Below are positions 1 through 9,417 of a stretch of 56,893 nucleotides of DNA, piece after piece. This stretch comes from Planctomycetota bacterium (GTDB lineage: Bacteria; Planctomycetota; SZUA-567; H5-PLA8). The notes under the pieces are model-generated. The model was not told the origin of the DNA. It did no database searches and was given only the letters and a program-made list of their open reading frames with translations. A program made the position numbers and the translations under genes. The stretch covers positions 1-56,893 of the forward strand of contig JAHCJK010000016.1 of assembly GCA_026184295.1 (NCBI GenBank), read 5' to 3'. Each line of letters begins with the position of its first letter. Positions within the stretch are counted from its first letter, which is position 1.

Positions 1-684
1 CTGCTGCAGCTGGCGCGGCGCGCGGGCAAGTCCGTCGTCGTCGTCGATTGCACCCGCGGCGAGATGGCCACGCGCGGGACGCCCGCGGCGCGCGCGAAGG
101 AAGCCGCCGCCGCCGACCGGATGCTCGGCACGCACGCGCGGGTGAACTTGAAGCTCCGCGACGGCCACCTGCGCGACGACGATACGCTGCGCGCACCGCT
201 GGTCGCCGCGCTGCGGCGCTTCCGCCCGCGCGTGGTGCTCGCCCCGCATTGGGAAGACCAGCACCCGGACCACGCGGCCGTGGGGCGCGCGGCGGAACCC
301 GCCGCGTGGCTGTGCGGCGCGCCGAAGTACGAGCCGAAGTCGGCCCGCGGCGTCGCGAGCGCCTCGAAGCTGCCGTACCGTCCGGAGCTGGTCCTGTACT
401 ATCAGAACCGTTACGGCATCGAGGCCGACCTGGTGCTGGATATCTCGAAGGTCTTCGAAGAAAAGATCGCGCTCGCCGGCTGCTACGCGACGCAGTTCGG
501 CCCGGGCATGCAGGGTTCGAAACGGTCGAAGAAGGAACCGCTGACCAAGCTGAGTTCCGACGCGTTCGTGGGCTGGTTCCGCGCGCTGCACGCCTTTTAC
601 GGGTTCAAGATCGGCGCGGCCTACGGGGAGGCCTATTGCGTCAAGGGCCCGGTGCCCGTCAAGCGGATCGAGAGCCTGTTTTAA
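1..684 (+). CDS. bshB1: BshB1-type N-acetylglucosaminyl-malate deacetylase, 5' end cut by window
   Basis: The frame is open from base 1, so the start codon and probably only 10-15 residues lie outside the window. This is a LmbE/PIG-L zinc deacetylase that removes the acetyl group from GlcNAc-malate, the second step of bacillithiol synthesis in the cytoplasm. Visible motifs are DCTRGEMATRGT followed by an Arg/Glu/Ala-rich stretch, typical of the family's DLTRGE...RGT signature, and HWEDQHPDHAAV, the zinc/catalytic HPDH segment. The gene lies 87 bases upstream of bshA on the same strand, which strongly supports the bacillithiol assignment over a generic PIG-L deacetylase. The third gene, bshC, is not in the window. 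Confidence 0.9.
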   Translation: MLQLARRAGKSVVVVDCTRGEMATRGTPAARAKEAAAADRMLGTHARVNLKLRDGHLRDDDTLRAPLVAALRRFRPRVVLAPHWEDQHPDHAAVGRAAEPAAWLCGAPKYEPKSARGVASASKLPYRPELVLYYQNRYGIEADLVLDISKVFEEKIALAGCYATQFGPGMQGSKRSKKEPLTKLSSDAFVGWFRALHAFYGFKIGAAYGEAYCVKGPVPVKRIESLF

Positions 685-771
685 AGCCGCCGCGCGGGAG
701 CGGACTATTCGCGCGGACGTGGTACATTACTTCCACGGAATCCCCAGGGCACCGGCTTCCGGAGGACGCGC

Positions 772-1917
772 ATGAAGATCGGCATCGCCTGTTACCCGAC
801 CTACGGCGGCTCCGGCGTCGTCGCCAGCGAACTCGCCATCGACCTGGCCAAGCGCGGGCACGAAGTCCACGTCTTCAGCTACGCGATGCCGTTCCGGCTG
901 CGCGGCTTTTACGAGAACATGTACTTCCACGAGATCGACGTGGGGAACTATCCGCTCTTCAAGTACCCGCCGATCACGCTCGCGGCGGCCTGCAAGATGA
1001 TCGAGATCGCCGAGGCGCGCGGGCTGGAAGTCCTGCACGTCCACTACGCGATTCCGTGGGCCGTCTGCGCGCACCTGGCGCGCGAAGTCGTCCAGGAATC
1101 GTGCAAGCGCCTGAAGATCGTGACCACGCTGCACGGCACCGACATCACGCTCGTCGGCGCCGAGCCGCAGTTCTTCAAGATGACCAAGTTCGGCATCGAA
1201 CGCTCCGACGCCGTCACGGCCGTTTCGAGCTACCTCGCGCTCGAGACCCGCAAGACCTTCCACTTCGAATGCCCCATCGACGTGATCCACAACTCGGTGG
1301 ATTCGGCGCGCTTCGCGCCTCGGCAGGCCAAGTGCTGCCGCAAGCATTTCGCGCCCAACGGCGAAAAGATCATGCTGCACGTCTCGAACTTCCGGCCGGT
1401 GAAGAACATTCCCGACGTGGTCAAGACCTTCGCGTTCGTGCGCAAGAAGATGCCCGCGCGCCTGCTGATGGCCGGCGACGGCCCCGAACTGCCGCACGCG
1501 CGGCAGCTCGCGCAGGAACTGGGCGTCGAGAAGGACGTGCTCTTTCTCGGCAACCAGGAATCGGTGGAAGAGATTCTGCCCTGCGGCGACCTCTTCATGC
1601 TGCCGTCGGCGTACGAGAGCTTCGGGCTTGCGGCGCTGGAAGCGATGAGCTGCGGGCTGCCGGTGCTGGCCACCGAGATCGGCGGCCTGGGCGAAGTGAT
1701 CACGCCCGGCGTGGACGGATGGCTCTGCCATGTCGGCGATACCGAATGCATGGCCGAACGCGCCATCGACCTGCTCCAGAACGACGCCAAGCGCCAGAAG
1801 ATGGGCCAGGCCGCGCGCCAGAAGGCGGTGGAGAAGTTCTCGCCCGAGCGCATCGTGAACCAGTACGAAGCCGTCTATCAGCGGGTGCTCAGCAGCGCCG
1901 AAGCCTGCGCCAAGTAA
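772..1917 (+). CDS. bshA: BshA, N-acetyl-alpha-D-glucosaminyl L-malate synthase (GT4)
   Basis: GT-B glycosyltransferase of 381 residues, the normal BshA length. It joins UDP-GlcNAc to L-malate, the first step of bacillithiol synthesis. The N-terminus MKIGIACYPTYGGSGVVASE carries the glycine-rich loop of the family. HVHYAIPWA and TTLHGTDITLVG are strongly BshA-like. The C-terminal nucleotide-sugar domain has the GT4 signature around ESFGLAALEAMSCGLPVL, with the E-x7-E pair. GGAGG lies just upstream of the ATG and fixes the start. It probably forms an operon with the upstream bshB1, giving adjacent steps 1 and 2 of the same pathway. Confidence 0.95.
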   Translation: MKIGIACYPTYGGSGVVASELAIDLAKRGHEVHVFSYAMPFRLRGFYENMYFHEIDVGNYPLFKYPPITLAAACKMIEIAEARGLEVLHVHYAIPWAVCAHLAREVVQESCKRLKIVTTLHGTDITLVGAEPQFFKMTKFGIERSDAVTAVSSYLALETRKTFHFECPIDVIHNSVDSARFAPRQAKCCRKHFAPNGEKIMLHVSNFRPVKNIPDVVKTFAFVRKKMPARLLMAGDGPELPHARQLAQELGVEKDVLFLGNQESVEEILPCGDLFMLPSAYESFGLAALEAMSCGLPVLATEIGGLGEVITPGVDGWLCHVGDTECMAERAIDLLQNDAKRQKMGQAARQKAVEKFSPERIVNQYEAVYQRVLSSAEACAK

Positions 1918-2165
1918 CTCTGCGAACCCACAACCGGTTTAACGGCAATAGATTATGGGCCGGCCGGAGGCCCGCCCCGGCGCGGCGCTTCGTCGCGAAA
2001 CTCGTTTCCTGTTTCTCGCTCGGCGAAGGCCTGAATCCCGGGCGGGGCTCGAGCGTCCAGCCTCGCGGGGGAGGCGCGCATTTTTCTTGGTTGCCTGCGT
2101 CCCAGCGGCGTGGCAAGCTTCTTGCATAGGGCGGATTTACGACTCACTCCGGGAGCCCTGACGCT

Positions 2166-2501
2166 ATGTCCTTCGGCGCGTTTTGCGATCGCTGCGGCTG
2201 CGACCTGCTCGGCCAGGACGTTCGCTTTAAAGTGAACCTGGACATCACGCAGGCGTACGACCCCATGGAGGTCGCGCCCAAAGAACAGCGCCCCATGCTG
2301 CGCGGCGAACTCGAAGAGATGATCCGCGTGATGGAAGCGCTTCCCGCCGCCGAGACCAAGCGCATCGAGGAAGACGCGTACTCGTCCTTCTGCTTCGACC
2401 TCTGCCCCGACTGCGCCAAGGTGCTGCGCGAGGACGCTCAGGCGTTCTTCCGCGCGCGCGACCGCATGGGCCCGCAGACCGGCGAACAGCCGACCAATTA
2501 G
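2166..2501 (+). CDS. Small zinc-ribbon-like protein of unknown function
   Basis: A 111-residue acidic protein. It has a CDRCG motif near the N-terminus and a CPDC motif near residue 77, so four cysteines could bind one zinc. Between them lies a charged, probably helical stretch. The family is not recognised; similar short proteins with split cysteine pairs often act as RNA- or protein-binding accessories, but nothing in the sequence fixes a role. The ATG sits 248 bases after bshA, so it is probably transcribed separately. Codon use and GC match the neighbours. Confidence 0.75.
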   Translation: MSFGAFCDRCGCDLLGQDVRFKVNLDITQAYDPMEVAPKEQRPMLRGELEEMIRVMEALPAAETKRIEEDAYSSFCFDLCPDCAKVLREDAQAFFRARDRMGPQTGEQPTN

Positions 2502-2652
2502 GCCCGTTCGCGCGGGTTTTCACGCCGTGACAATTCGAGTCGAAGAGGTATGCTTCCGCGCCGTCGAAGCAGGGTTGGCCATGGACGATGTGGCGGGGCG
2601 CCGGGCACCTGGTGGCCTCGGCGGCGTCGTGCGGTTCGGAAAGGAGCAGGCG

Positions 2653-3900
2653 ATGCGGCAGGGCGGTATCTTCAGGTACGGGTGGACGGCGGTGCTGGCG
2701 GTGGCGCTGCTGGCGAACGCGTGGCCGCAGGCCGCGCGAGCCGAAGACCCCGATCCTCCGCCGGCCAAGCCGAATCCCGCTCCGCGCGAACGCCCGATGC
2801 CTCCGTACAAGCATCCCTACGAGGACGGGTTGTATTCGACGATCGTGGCGATGATCAGCATCGGCGCGCCCGAGATCGAAAAGCAGAAGTCGTTCAAGCT
2901 CGACGTGCCCGGCTTCAAGAAGGACCTGAAGGTCAAGGCGATCCTCCAGGACAAGCCCGCGCCGCTGGTGGTGGTGCTGGTGGGCGTGGACGGCAAGGCC
3001 GATACGCCGCTCGGACGGCTCTTCCCCTGGTGGCTGAACGACGCCGGCTACCACGTGCTCAGCTTCGATTCGACCTTCCGCCCCACCTTCATGGAGACCG
3101 CGCGCACGGGCGTGACCGGCAACCTGAACGACGAATGCGAGCAGATCGCGAAGATCATCGACACGTTCCTCAAGCTGGAGGAAGTGAAGAAGAAGGTCAC
3201 CAAGATCGGCGTCGCGGGCTACAGCCTGGGCGGGACGCAGGCAATGATCCTGGCCCGGATGTCGGCCGACAAGAAGCTGCCCTTCGAACTCTCCGGCGCC
3301 GTGGCCTTTTCGCCGCTGATCAAGCTGCGCAGTTCGGCCGCGATCCTGGACGACATGTACGCGAAGGACCGCTACAAGTACACAATGATCGACATGGGCA
3401 AGCAGTTCATGACGCACGAACCGGTGCCGCCCGGTGAAAAGGTCCCGTTCGAGCCCGCCTTCATGCGCGCGGGCATCGGCTTTCTGGTGCGCGAAGAATT
3501 CACCGACATCGTGGACCGCAACGACGAGACCTGGCGCCTGAAGCTGCTGCCTTCCTCCGAGAGCGGCGAGAACCGCCGCAGCTACGCCGAAGTGGAATGG
3601 GGCTTCACCAAGTTCATGGAAAAGATGAGCTTCCCCTACTGGAAGGGAAAGGGTTCGGTCAAGAGCATCGACGAGATGTGGGCGATGGGCGACCTGACGC
3701 AGGTGATGAAGTCGCAGCCCGCGTTTTCGCGCGCGATGATCTGCGCCAACGATCCTTTGAACGCCGCCGAAGACCTGGAAGAACTGAAGAAGTCCGCCGA
3801 CCCGAAGAACCTGGAGGTCGTCCCCAACGGCGGCCACCTCGGCTACCTCGGCACGTACTGGGCATACGCGCATCTGGTGCGGCTGTTTGGATTCCAATAA
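2653..3900 (+). CDS. Secreted alpha/beta hydrolase (dienelactone-hydrolase-like)
   Basis: The chosen ATG has AAGGAG at 2641-2646 and opens a signal peptide (MRQGGIFRYGWTAVLAVALL, cleavage near ARAED); the open frame continues 42 codons further upstream without such a ribosome site. The mature part is followed by a proline-rich linker and then an alpha/beta hydrolase fold. GYSLGG near residue 192 is the nucleophile elbow (Ser), and NGGHLGYLG near the C-terminus supplies the catalytic His. An acidic residue in CANDPLNAAEDLEEL is a plausible third member. The protein is exported and probably esterase- or amidase-like. The substrate cannot be predicted and there is no obvious operon partner. Confidence 0.8.
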   Translation: MRQGGIFRYGWTAVLAVALLANAWPQAARAEDPDPPPAKPNPAPRERPMPPYKHPYEDGLYSTIVAMISIGAPEIEKQKSFKLDVPGFKKDLKVKAILQDKPAPLVVVLVGVDGKADTPLGRLFPWWLNDAGYHVLSFDSTFRPTFMETARTGVTGNLNDECEQIAKIIDTFLKLEEVKKKVTKIGVAGYSLGGTQAMILARMSADKKLPFELSGAVAFSPLIKLRSSAAILDDMYAKDRYKYTMIDMGKQFMTHEPVPPGEKVPFEPAFMRAGIGFLVREEFTDIVDRNDETWRLKLLPSSESGENRRSYAEVEWGFTKFMEKMSFPYWKGKGSVKSIDEMWAMGDLTQVMKSQPAFSRAMICANDPLNAAEDLEELKKSADPKNLEVVPNGGHLGYLGTYWAYAHLVRLFGFQ

Positions 3901-4015
3901 GCAAGACCTGTACGAATACCCGAGACTTATCGCCGGTTTTTGTTTCTCATTGGCGAAAATATTCATTTCTACTTTGATGCTATTGGCAGGCTGAGTCTAT
4001 TGGGAGGTAAATCGC

Positions 4016-5104
4016 GTGTGCAAGGCATCGTTCCATAAAAATGGACGCACACTTCGGATTGCTTATATAGTGCCTTTACTCTGCACTTCCATTTGTATGG
4101 CGGAGGTGTCTCCGAACAATCACGTCTCTGAATGGAGTATTTCAGGGAAACTAGTTGATGCGGGATCTGGTAAAGAGGCGGTACCCTTTCCTTTGGTGGA
4201 GATTCACCTACTTCGTGAATCAGAAATCCAAGCTAATTTGCCCCAATGGATAAAGACATTCGGTATCAGAACAGAAGTCTCAGGTGATGGTTCATTTGTA
4301 ATTCTACCTACAAAAAGACAAACCAGCCTTCGGTTAGAAAAAGGGAAAACGTACAAACTGGTCGCCTTTTTCAATGGACGATTCTCCAACATTGTCGACC
4401 TCAAGCCGGATACGAATCTTCTAAAAATTGAGAATGTAAGACTCACACTTGAGAAATCTGAAACGTACACATTGAAGGTTCGCGTACTGCATGCTGCTAC
4501 AGGTTTACCGGTAAAGAATCTCCAGGTAAGACTAGAGGGATACGGAATTCCTGGTCGACATCCCTTACTATTTGGCACGTGGGATTACGCGTCAACAACT
4601 ACGAACGCAGAGGGTATCCTTGAAGTCCCGAACTTGCCACGAAGACAATATAGGCTCATCGATGAGAGCGAGGGTATTGACAAGCATAATATTGCACCCA
4701 TTGGCACTGATGGAACTCCTTATAAGGCTAGTTGGCCAGAATCCATTAAGGCAGAGGAAATCAAAAAGCAAAAAGCCGAACAGCTTCCAGTCCTGTATTA
4801 CGTCCCAAAGGGAATGGGTATTTATTGGCAATCATTGAATTATGTCGACAAGGAAGGTGTCAAGACGTTTCCAGAAGGAACCAAACTCGACTTCAAGAAG
4901 ATTAGAGAACTAGACGGAAAATTGGCCCAACATTCAATAAGTTTTGAAGCTAGTGTCGAAGCAAAGGGCTTGGTTAAGACGAAGGTGGTCGAATCCGGCA
5001 TTTATCAAATTTCGCCCCAGTCTGGCGTTTTCAAATCAATTGAGGTTGAGATTTCCGGTATGGGGTCCATACCTGTTGTAGGAATGGCCGTCCTTAAGGA
5101 ATAG
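4016..5104 (+). CDS. AT-rich orphan secreted protein with carboxypeptidase-regulatory-like (beta-sandwich) regions
   Basis: GTG start with GGGAGGT at 4002-4008. A hydrophobic N-terminus (YIVPLLCTSICMAEV) looks like a signal peptide. The body has beta-rich segments such as ISGKLVDAGSGKEAVPFPLVEIHLL and LKVRVLHAATGLPVKNLQVRLEG, which resemble carboxypeptidase-regulatory/CNA-B-like modules used in cell-surface proteins. Base composition is far more AT-rich than both flanking genes and codon use differs (AAA, TTT and ATT common), which suggests recent acquisition. No enzymatic motif is visible. It converges on the large minus-strand gene, the stop codons being 8 bases apart. Confidence 0.7.
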   Translation: MCKASFHKNGRTLRIAYIVPLLCTSICMAEVSPNNHVSEWSISGKLVDAGSGKEAVPFPLVEIHLLRESEIQANLPQWIKTFGIRTEVSGDGSFVILPTKRQTSLRLEKGKTYKLVAFFNGRFSNIVDLKPDTNLLKIENVRLTLEKSETYTLKVRVLHAATGLPVKNLQVRLEGYGIPGRHPLLFGTWDYASTTTNAEGILEVPNLPRRQYRLIDESEGIDKHNIAPIGTDGTPYKASWPESIKAEEIKKQKAEQLPVLYYVPKGMGIYWQSLNYVDKEGVKTFPEGTKLDFKKIRELDGKLAQHSISFEASVEAKGLVKTKVVESGIYQISPQSGVFKSIEVEISGMGSIPVVGMAVLKE

Positions 5105-5112
5105 CCATATCC

Positions 5113-8100
5113 TTACTTTGTAAGTATCTCAATCATGCGCGTCACCGCGCCCTCGCTCGGCGTTTCCGAATAATCAGCTACTCCCCACTCCGCTTTCGCC
5201 AACGCGGGATCGGCGGCGCGGTTCGAACCGTCGCGGAGGTCCTCGGCGATCACGGTCACGCCGTTCGCGGCGGCTTCCTGGGCCGCGTCGCCGGCGTCGA
5301 GTTCGCGCAGCAGGCCGGGGATCAGCGCGTCGAACGGGAGGTAGTGGTAGCGGCGGTCGAGGACCGTGCGCCACGCGGCCAGCGTCCCGCGGGCCAGTGC
5401 CACGCGCGGGCGGTGTGCGGCGCCCTGGGCGTCCTCGAATTCGAAGAGCGCTCCGGCGACGGCCAGCCAGCCGCCGAGCGGTTCGACCAACTGCATCGGC
5501 ACCGGACCGCTCTGCCGGAACCCGGTCTCGTCGAAGAGGATCGCGGCGCCGGCCGAAGCGTTGGGTTCGGTCAGGCCTTCGCCCCACAGCGCCACGCGCG
5601 CGGGATCGACGCGATCCAGTTTGGCCAGGAACGCGAGCGCGGTGCGCAGGTCCTTGAGCTGCCGCGCGGGCAGGCTGTCGTGCTGCATCCAGAGCATCGA
5701 GGCGAGGTCGCCGGCGGGGCTTTCAGGACTGCGCGAAGCCCCCGGCGAGGTCTCGCCGCAGGCGCGTAGGTCGATCAGCGCCACGCTCACGCCGGCCTTG
5801 AGCAAGCGTTCGACTTCGGCGGCGCGTTCGTCGAGGAAGCGCGCCTTCCCGGCCTGCGCCACGCCCACGGCCAGCGGGCGCGGGCCGTCGCCCTGTCCCT
5901 GCAAGAGCCAGACCGCGAGGCCGGGCGTCTGCGCGTCGTCCTCGCCGCGCGCTTCGGCCGGGAGCCAAAATGCGCTCACCGCGGCGCCGCGCCACGAACC
6001 CGCGTCTTTGGCCTCGGCCTTCTCGATCTTTTCCGGAGCCAGCGGGCCGCAGACGCGTTCCAGCGCTTCGCGGACGGCCGTCTTCGAAGCGCCGCGGGCC
6101 TTGCGCGCGGCGGCCAGGCGTTCCGCCGCGGCCTGCTTCGCCCATGCGTGCCATTCCAGCGCGCCGCCCTGCGCGCGCCGGGCTTCCACCAGGGCGCGGC
6201 CCTGCTCGGAACCGAAGCATTCCAGGCTGCCCGCGTTGAAGTTCGCCTTGAACTCGTCCTTGTCCTCGGTGGGCAGCGCGAGCTTCCACCACGCGTTCAG
6301 GATCGCGTACATCGGGCGGCGGTGCATCGTGTTGAAGTGCGTCGCGTGAGTGTTCTCGCCGCCGTGCAGGAAGTTCAGGCGCTCGGGCGCGCCGAGCCAC
6401 CCGTAGACCTTCTCGAAGCGCGCGTACGCGTCCTTGCAGGGGTCGGTCCAAGCGAACTCCTGCGCCTGGATCAGATGGCGCGGCGCGACGAGCGCGTCCA
6501 CCATCCACGGGTTCAGCCCGCTGACGTGCGAGCCCGCCAGCGCGCGCGGGAAATCGTAGTAGCCGCCGAACGGCCGCGGGTTCGAGAAGTTGAACGGAAC
6601 GCAAAGCGTGATGCGTTCGTCGAAGGCCGCGGCCACGCCGGCCAGATCGCCGCCGCCGGCCACGCCGCCGAGCACGCCCAGGCGCGCGGGGTCGGCGCCG
6701 GCTTCCTCGAGCAGGTAATCGGCCGCGCGCGAGACCGCCCAGGCGATCGCGCCGGAAATCTCCTCGCCCGCCAGCGCCAACTGCACGCCGGTCTCGCAGC
6801 GCTGGTAGGTCTTGTGTTCCCAGCGCGCGACGGTGGAGCATTCGCCCGAGCCGACCGTGTCGAGCAGCAGCGCGACCGCGCCGGCGCGCGCAAGGTTTTC
6901 GCCCACGTAGTAAAGGTCGTTGGAATGCCGAGGCGTATGGTGCGCGGGCAGGACGATCAGCGCCGCGCGCTTCTCGCCGGCCTTGGGGGCCTCGGCCGGG
7001 ACGAAGAGCGTGGCCGGTTCCAGCAGGCCCGGGCGCGTCTCGAAGATCAGCCCCACGACCTTGAAGCCCTGTCCTTCCTTCTCGTACACCTTCGCCGCGT
7101 TCAGCGGGGTGCGCTCGGGCGCCCGGCCGTCCGTGCCGGGAAAGAGCATCTTCCGCAGGCCGGCGCGCGCCTTGTCCGAAAACGTCTTCCAGCCCGCGGC
7201 GTCCTGAATTTTTTCGAACTCCGCCTGCCAGGCGGCGTGCCACTTCGCGCGGCGGGCGCCGGCCCACGCGGCGGTGAGTTCGCTCGCGCGGAGGCGCTCG
7301 CGTTCCTTCGCGTCGAGCACCGGGGCCGGCAGGCCGGAGGCGGGGCGTTCCGGATCGGGGCGCGGTTCGGCCGACGGGCCGGCCAGCCGCATGAGCGCGT
7401 AACGCAGCGGGCAGTGCGCGGTCGCGCTGTTCGTCACGGCCAGGATCGAAAGCTGCTGCGCCTGCCCCAGCGCTCCGCGCGCGGGGCGGTAGCGCGAGAC
7501 CTGCACGCGCCAGGGAAAGATCTCGGGGTGCTTGACCGGGATGCCCACCGCCTGCGCGTGCGCGGCAAACGGCACGAGCACCGTCGCGCTCCAGCCGCCG
7601 TCCACCTGGGCGACCTCGACCTTGACCTCCGCCGGCACCGGCAGGCTCTTCACGCGCTTGCCGCCGGTCTGCCCCAGCGCCGCCTGGACCTTGCCGCACG
7701 GCCCGGTGATCAGTTGAAGGTACGGGTAGCCTTCGGGCCCGAAAAAGAGTTCGAGGTTGTCTTCCTTCCACAGTTCCTTGCCGGGGCTTTCGATGGACGT
7801 GGGATGCGCCTCGCGGCTGAAGATATGCAGCGCGAGCGTCTCGCGGGTGACCGCCGCGCGCAGCACGGTGGTCTGGAAGGCCGGGTCGGCGGGCGCGCGT
7901 CCGGTCTCGTCGCGCAGCAGCACGGGCGGGACGCGCAGCCAGGCCTCGCGCCCGGCGGGGATTTCGTCCACGCGCGCGGCGGTGAGCGTGGCGCGTCCGG
8001 CCACCGGTTCGGGCGGCGCGGCCTCGACGGGCACGCCCGCCTCGGACTTCCAGGCTTCGCCGAGCGCGAACGACGCGTGCGCGTCCTTGCCGGGCGAAAC

Positions 8101-8715
8101 GGTCTCGAAGTACGGCACGGTCCCGCGGGCCTGGCGCTGGCGCACGGCGCAGACCTGCACGCCGTTGCCGGCGAGGTCCAGCGCGCGCAGGTCCAGCGCG
8201 ATCTCGGCCGTCCAGCGGCCGTCCTCGATGCGCGCGCAGGCGAGCACCTGGCCCTCGTAAAACGGCTTCATCTCGGCCTTGCCGTCCACCTGGCACCAGA
8301 CGGTCCCGAAAGGATTCACGTACACGCGGATCGCGCGCGCGCCTTTGGCTTCGATTCCCAGTTCGTCGTCGAACCACGGGTCGCCGCCGTGCACGCCTTC
8401 GCGCGCGACCAGGCCCTCGGGTTCGCGGGCTTCCAGCCGCGCGAGCAGCCAGGGACCGGCGCGGAGCACCGTCGCCTTCGTGCGGATCGCCTCGGGCTCG
8501 GGCTTCTGCTGCATGGTGAACGCGGGGAGTTCCACTCCGCGCGCCCAAACCGGATCGCGCCCCCGGCCGTCCAGGCGCACGGCGTTCAAGGGCTTGGCCA
8601 GCGGCAGCGGCGTGGTCACGGCGGGCTCCTCCGCAAGCAGTCTAGACGTCAGCGGACTCACGGCGAGACAGACAAGGGCCGGGAGCGCCCAGCGGGCGCG
8701 AAGATGGGCATGCAT
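5113..8715 (-). CDS. 1200-residue secreted CBM9-like/acetyl-xylan-esterase-like protein with altered catalytic sites
   Basis: It starts with a signal peptide (MHAHLRARWALPALVCLAVS, cleavage near LLAEE). Roughly residues 40-220 and 240-450 are two CBM9-type beta-sandwich regions, with motifs such as DDELGIEAKG and EDNLELFFGPEG typical of this carbohydrate-binding family. Residues about 530-830 resemble the alpha/beta hydrolases annotated as acetyl-xylan esterases, including a C-terminal helix with HATHFNTMHRRPMY. A second hydrolase-like domain occupies about 900-1190. The nucleophile elbow of the first reads GVAGGG, where GxSxGG is expected, and of the second WGEGL, so neither has a serine nucleophile in the usual place. 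It may be a binding or scaffold protein, or use another residue. It is exported and probably acts on polysaccharide. Confidence 0.75.
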   Translation of the reverse strand: MHAHLRARWALPALVCLAVSPLTSRLLAEEPAVTTPLPLAKPLNAVRLDGRGRDPVWARGVELPAFTMQQKPEPEAIRTKATVLRAGPWLLARLEAREPEGLVAREGVHGGDPWFDDELGIEAKGARAIRVYVNPFGTVWCQVDGKAEMKPFYEGQVLACARIEDGRWTAEIALDLRALDLAGNGVQVCAVRQRQARGTVPYFETVSPGKDAHASFALGEAWKSEAGVPVEAAPPEPVAGRATLTAARVDEIPAGREAWLRVPPVLLRDETGRAPADPAFQTTVLRAAVTRETLALHIFSREAHPTSIESPGKELWKEDNLELFFGPEGYPYLQLITGPCGKVQAALGQTGGKRVKSLPVPAEVKVEVAQVDGGWSATVLVPFAAHAQAVGIPVKHPEIFPWRVQVSRYRPARGALGQAQQLSILAVTNSATAHCPLRYALMRLAGPSAEPRPDPERPASGLPAPVLDAKERERLRASELTAAWAGARRAKWHAAWQAEFEKIQDAAGWKTFSDKARAGLRKMLFPGTDGRAPERTPLNAAKVYEKEGQGFKVVGLIFETRPGLLEPATLFVPAEAPKAGEKRAALIVLPAHHTPRHSNDLYYVGENLARAGAVALLLDTVGSGECSTVARWEHKTYQRCETGVQLALAGEEISGAIAWAVSRAADYLLEEAGADPARLGVLGGVAGGGDLAGVAAAFDERITLCVPFNFSNPRPFGGYYDFPRALAGSHVSGLNPWMVDALVAPRHLIQAQEFAWTDPCKDAYARFEKVYGWLGAPERLNFLHGGENTHATHFNTMHRRPMYAILNAWWKLALPTEDKDEFKANFNAGSLECFGSEQGRALVEARRAQGGALEWHAWAKQAAAERLAAARKARGASKTAVREALERVCGPLAPEKIEKAEAKDAGSWRGAAVSAFWLPAEARGEDDAQTPGLAVWLLQGQGDGPRPLAVGVAQAGKARFLDERAAEVERLLKAGVSVALIDLRACGETSPGASRSPESPAGDLASMLWMQHDSLPARQLKDLRTALAFLAKLDRVDPARVALWGEGLTEPNASAGAAILFDETGFRQSGPVPMQLVEPLGGWLAVAGALFEFEDAQGAAHRPRVALARGTLAAWRTVLDRRYHYLPFDALIPGLLRELDAGDAAQEAAANGVTVIAEDLRDGSNRAADPALAKAEWGVADYSETPSEGAVTRMIEILTK

Positions 8716-8763
8716 GCGTGTTCGCTCGATCGAGGCCGCTTGCGCGGCGGTGAAAGATAAAAC

Positions 8764-9207
8764 TTACGCTTCGGCGCCGGGACCCTTGCCCGCCATCACG
8801 TCATCGATGGTCTTGAGCACCTGGTCGAACTCCGCGCCGATCTTCTTCAAAGCCTCCGCGTCGCCGCGATGGAAGCAGCGCCCGCGCAGTTTATCCGTGC
8901 CGTTGCAGAACAGGATCATCGGAGCGCCTTCGAACTCGCGCGCGAGCTTGAAGGCCCGGCCGGTGGACTCGGCCGAGAAGACGCCGGTCTTGGCCGCGTT
9001 GGCGTCGAAGAGGTCCTGGAGTTCCTTGCGCAGGGCCTTGGCGCCGTCGGAACTGGTGACGTAATTGGCCGCCGTGTAGCCGCGGTCGTTGGAATAAAAC
9101 TGGAGGCTCACCTTCTTGCCGTCGGGCGTCGTGTAGCCGTTCAGGACGTCGCCTTCGAACACGGTGTTGCCGGAACCCGTCGGTGCGGGAAAGACTTTGT
9201 ACGCCAT
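8764..9207 (-). CDS. Conserved-looking hypothetical protein, 147 residues
   Basis: A soluble protein with no signal peptide or membrane segment. The N-terminal half is beta-rich (NTVFEGDVLNGYTTPDGKKV) and the C-terminal half helical and charged. FCNGTDKLRGRCFHRGDAEA contains two cysteines and a His that could bind a metal, but no family is recognised. GGAGG lies about 13 bases before the ATG. It is divergent in style from the giant gene downstream (stop-to-start spacing 48 bases), and both may be transcribed together. Function unknown. Confidence 0.65.
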   Translation of the reverse strand: MAYKVFPAPTGSGNTVFEGDVLNGYTTPDGKKVSLQFYSNDRGYTAANYVTSSDGAKALRKELQDLFDANAAKTGVFSAESTGRAFKLAREFEGAPMILFCNGTDKLRGRCFHRGDAEALKKIGAEFDQVLKTIDDVMAGKGPGAEA

Positions 9208-9289
9208 GGCGCGCAGCGAACCTCCGTGGTGATGTGGACGGGCTTACTTTAGCGCCGGGGGCGGCGAACGCAACGGGAGGAAGATGGCA

Positions 9290-9378
9290 AGTTGGCTTGT
9301 TGACTGGTTGGCTTGTTGGCTGGTTTGGCTGGTTGGCTTGTTTGCTGGTTGGCTTGTTGGCTGGTTGGCTGGTTGATA
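9290..9378 (+). repeat. Minisatellite of 8-bp period (GGCTGGTT/GGCTTGTT)
   Basis: About ten imperfect copies of an 8-base unit GGC(T)(G/T)GTT run in a gap between two minus-strand genes. The small open frames across it encode only Leu/Trp/Val/Gly repeats and are not credible genes. A related period-8 array is found at about 55955-56045 when read on the other strand. Confidence 0.85.
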
Positions 9379-9417
9379 GGTGAGCGAAGGTCCTACGGAA
9401 GCCTTGGCGTCCACGCG

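Noticed and set aside
48..2129. A 693-codon open frame overlapping bshB1 and bshA
   Set aside because: Arg/Ala/Gly-rich shadow frame of two recognised genes; no domain.
6148..8760. An 870-codon plus-strand frame opposite the giant secreted protein
   Set aside because: High-GC antisense shadow, rich in Arg/Gly/His with no motifs; the minus strand has a signal peptide and domains.
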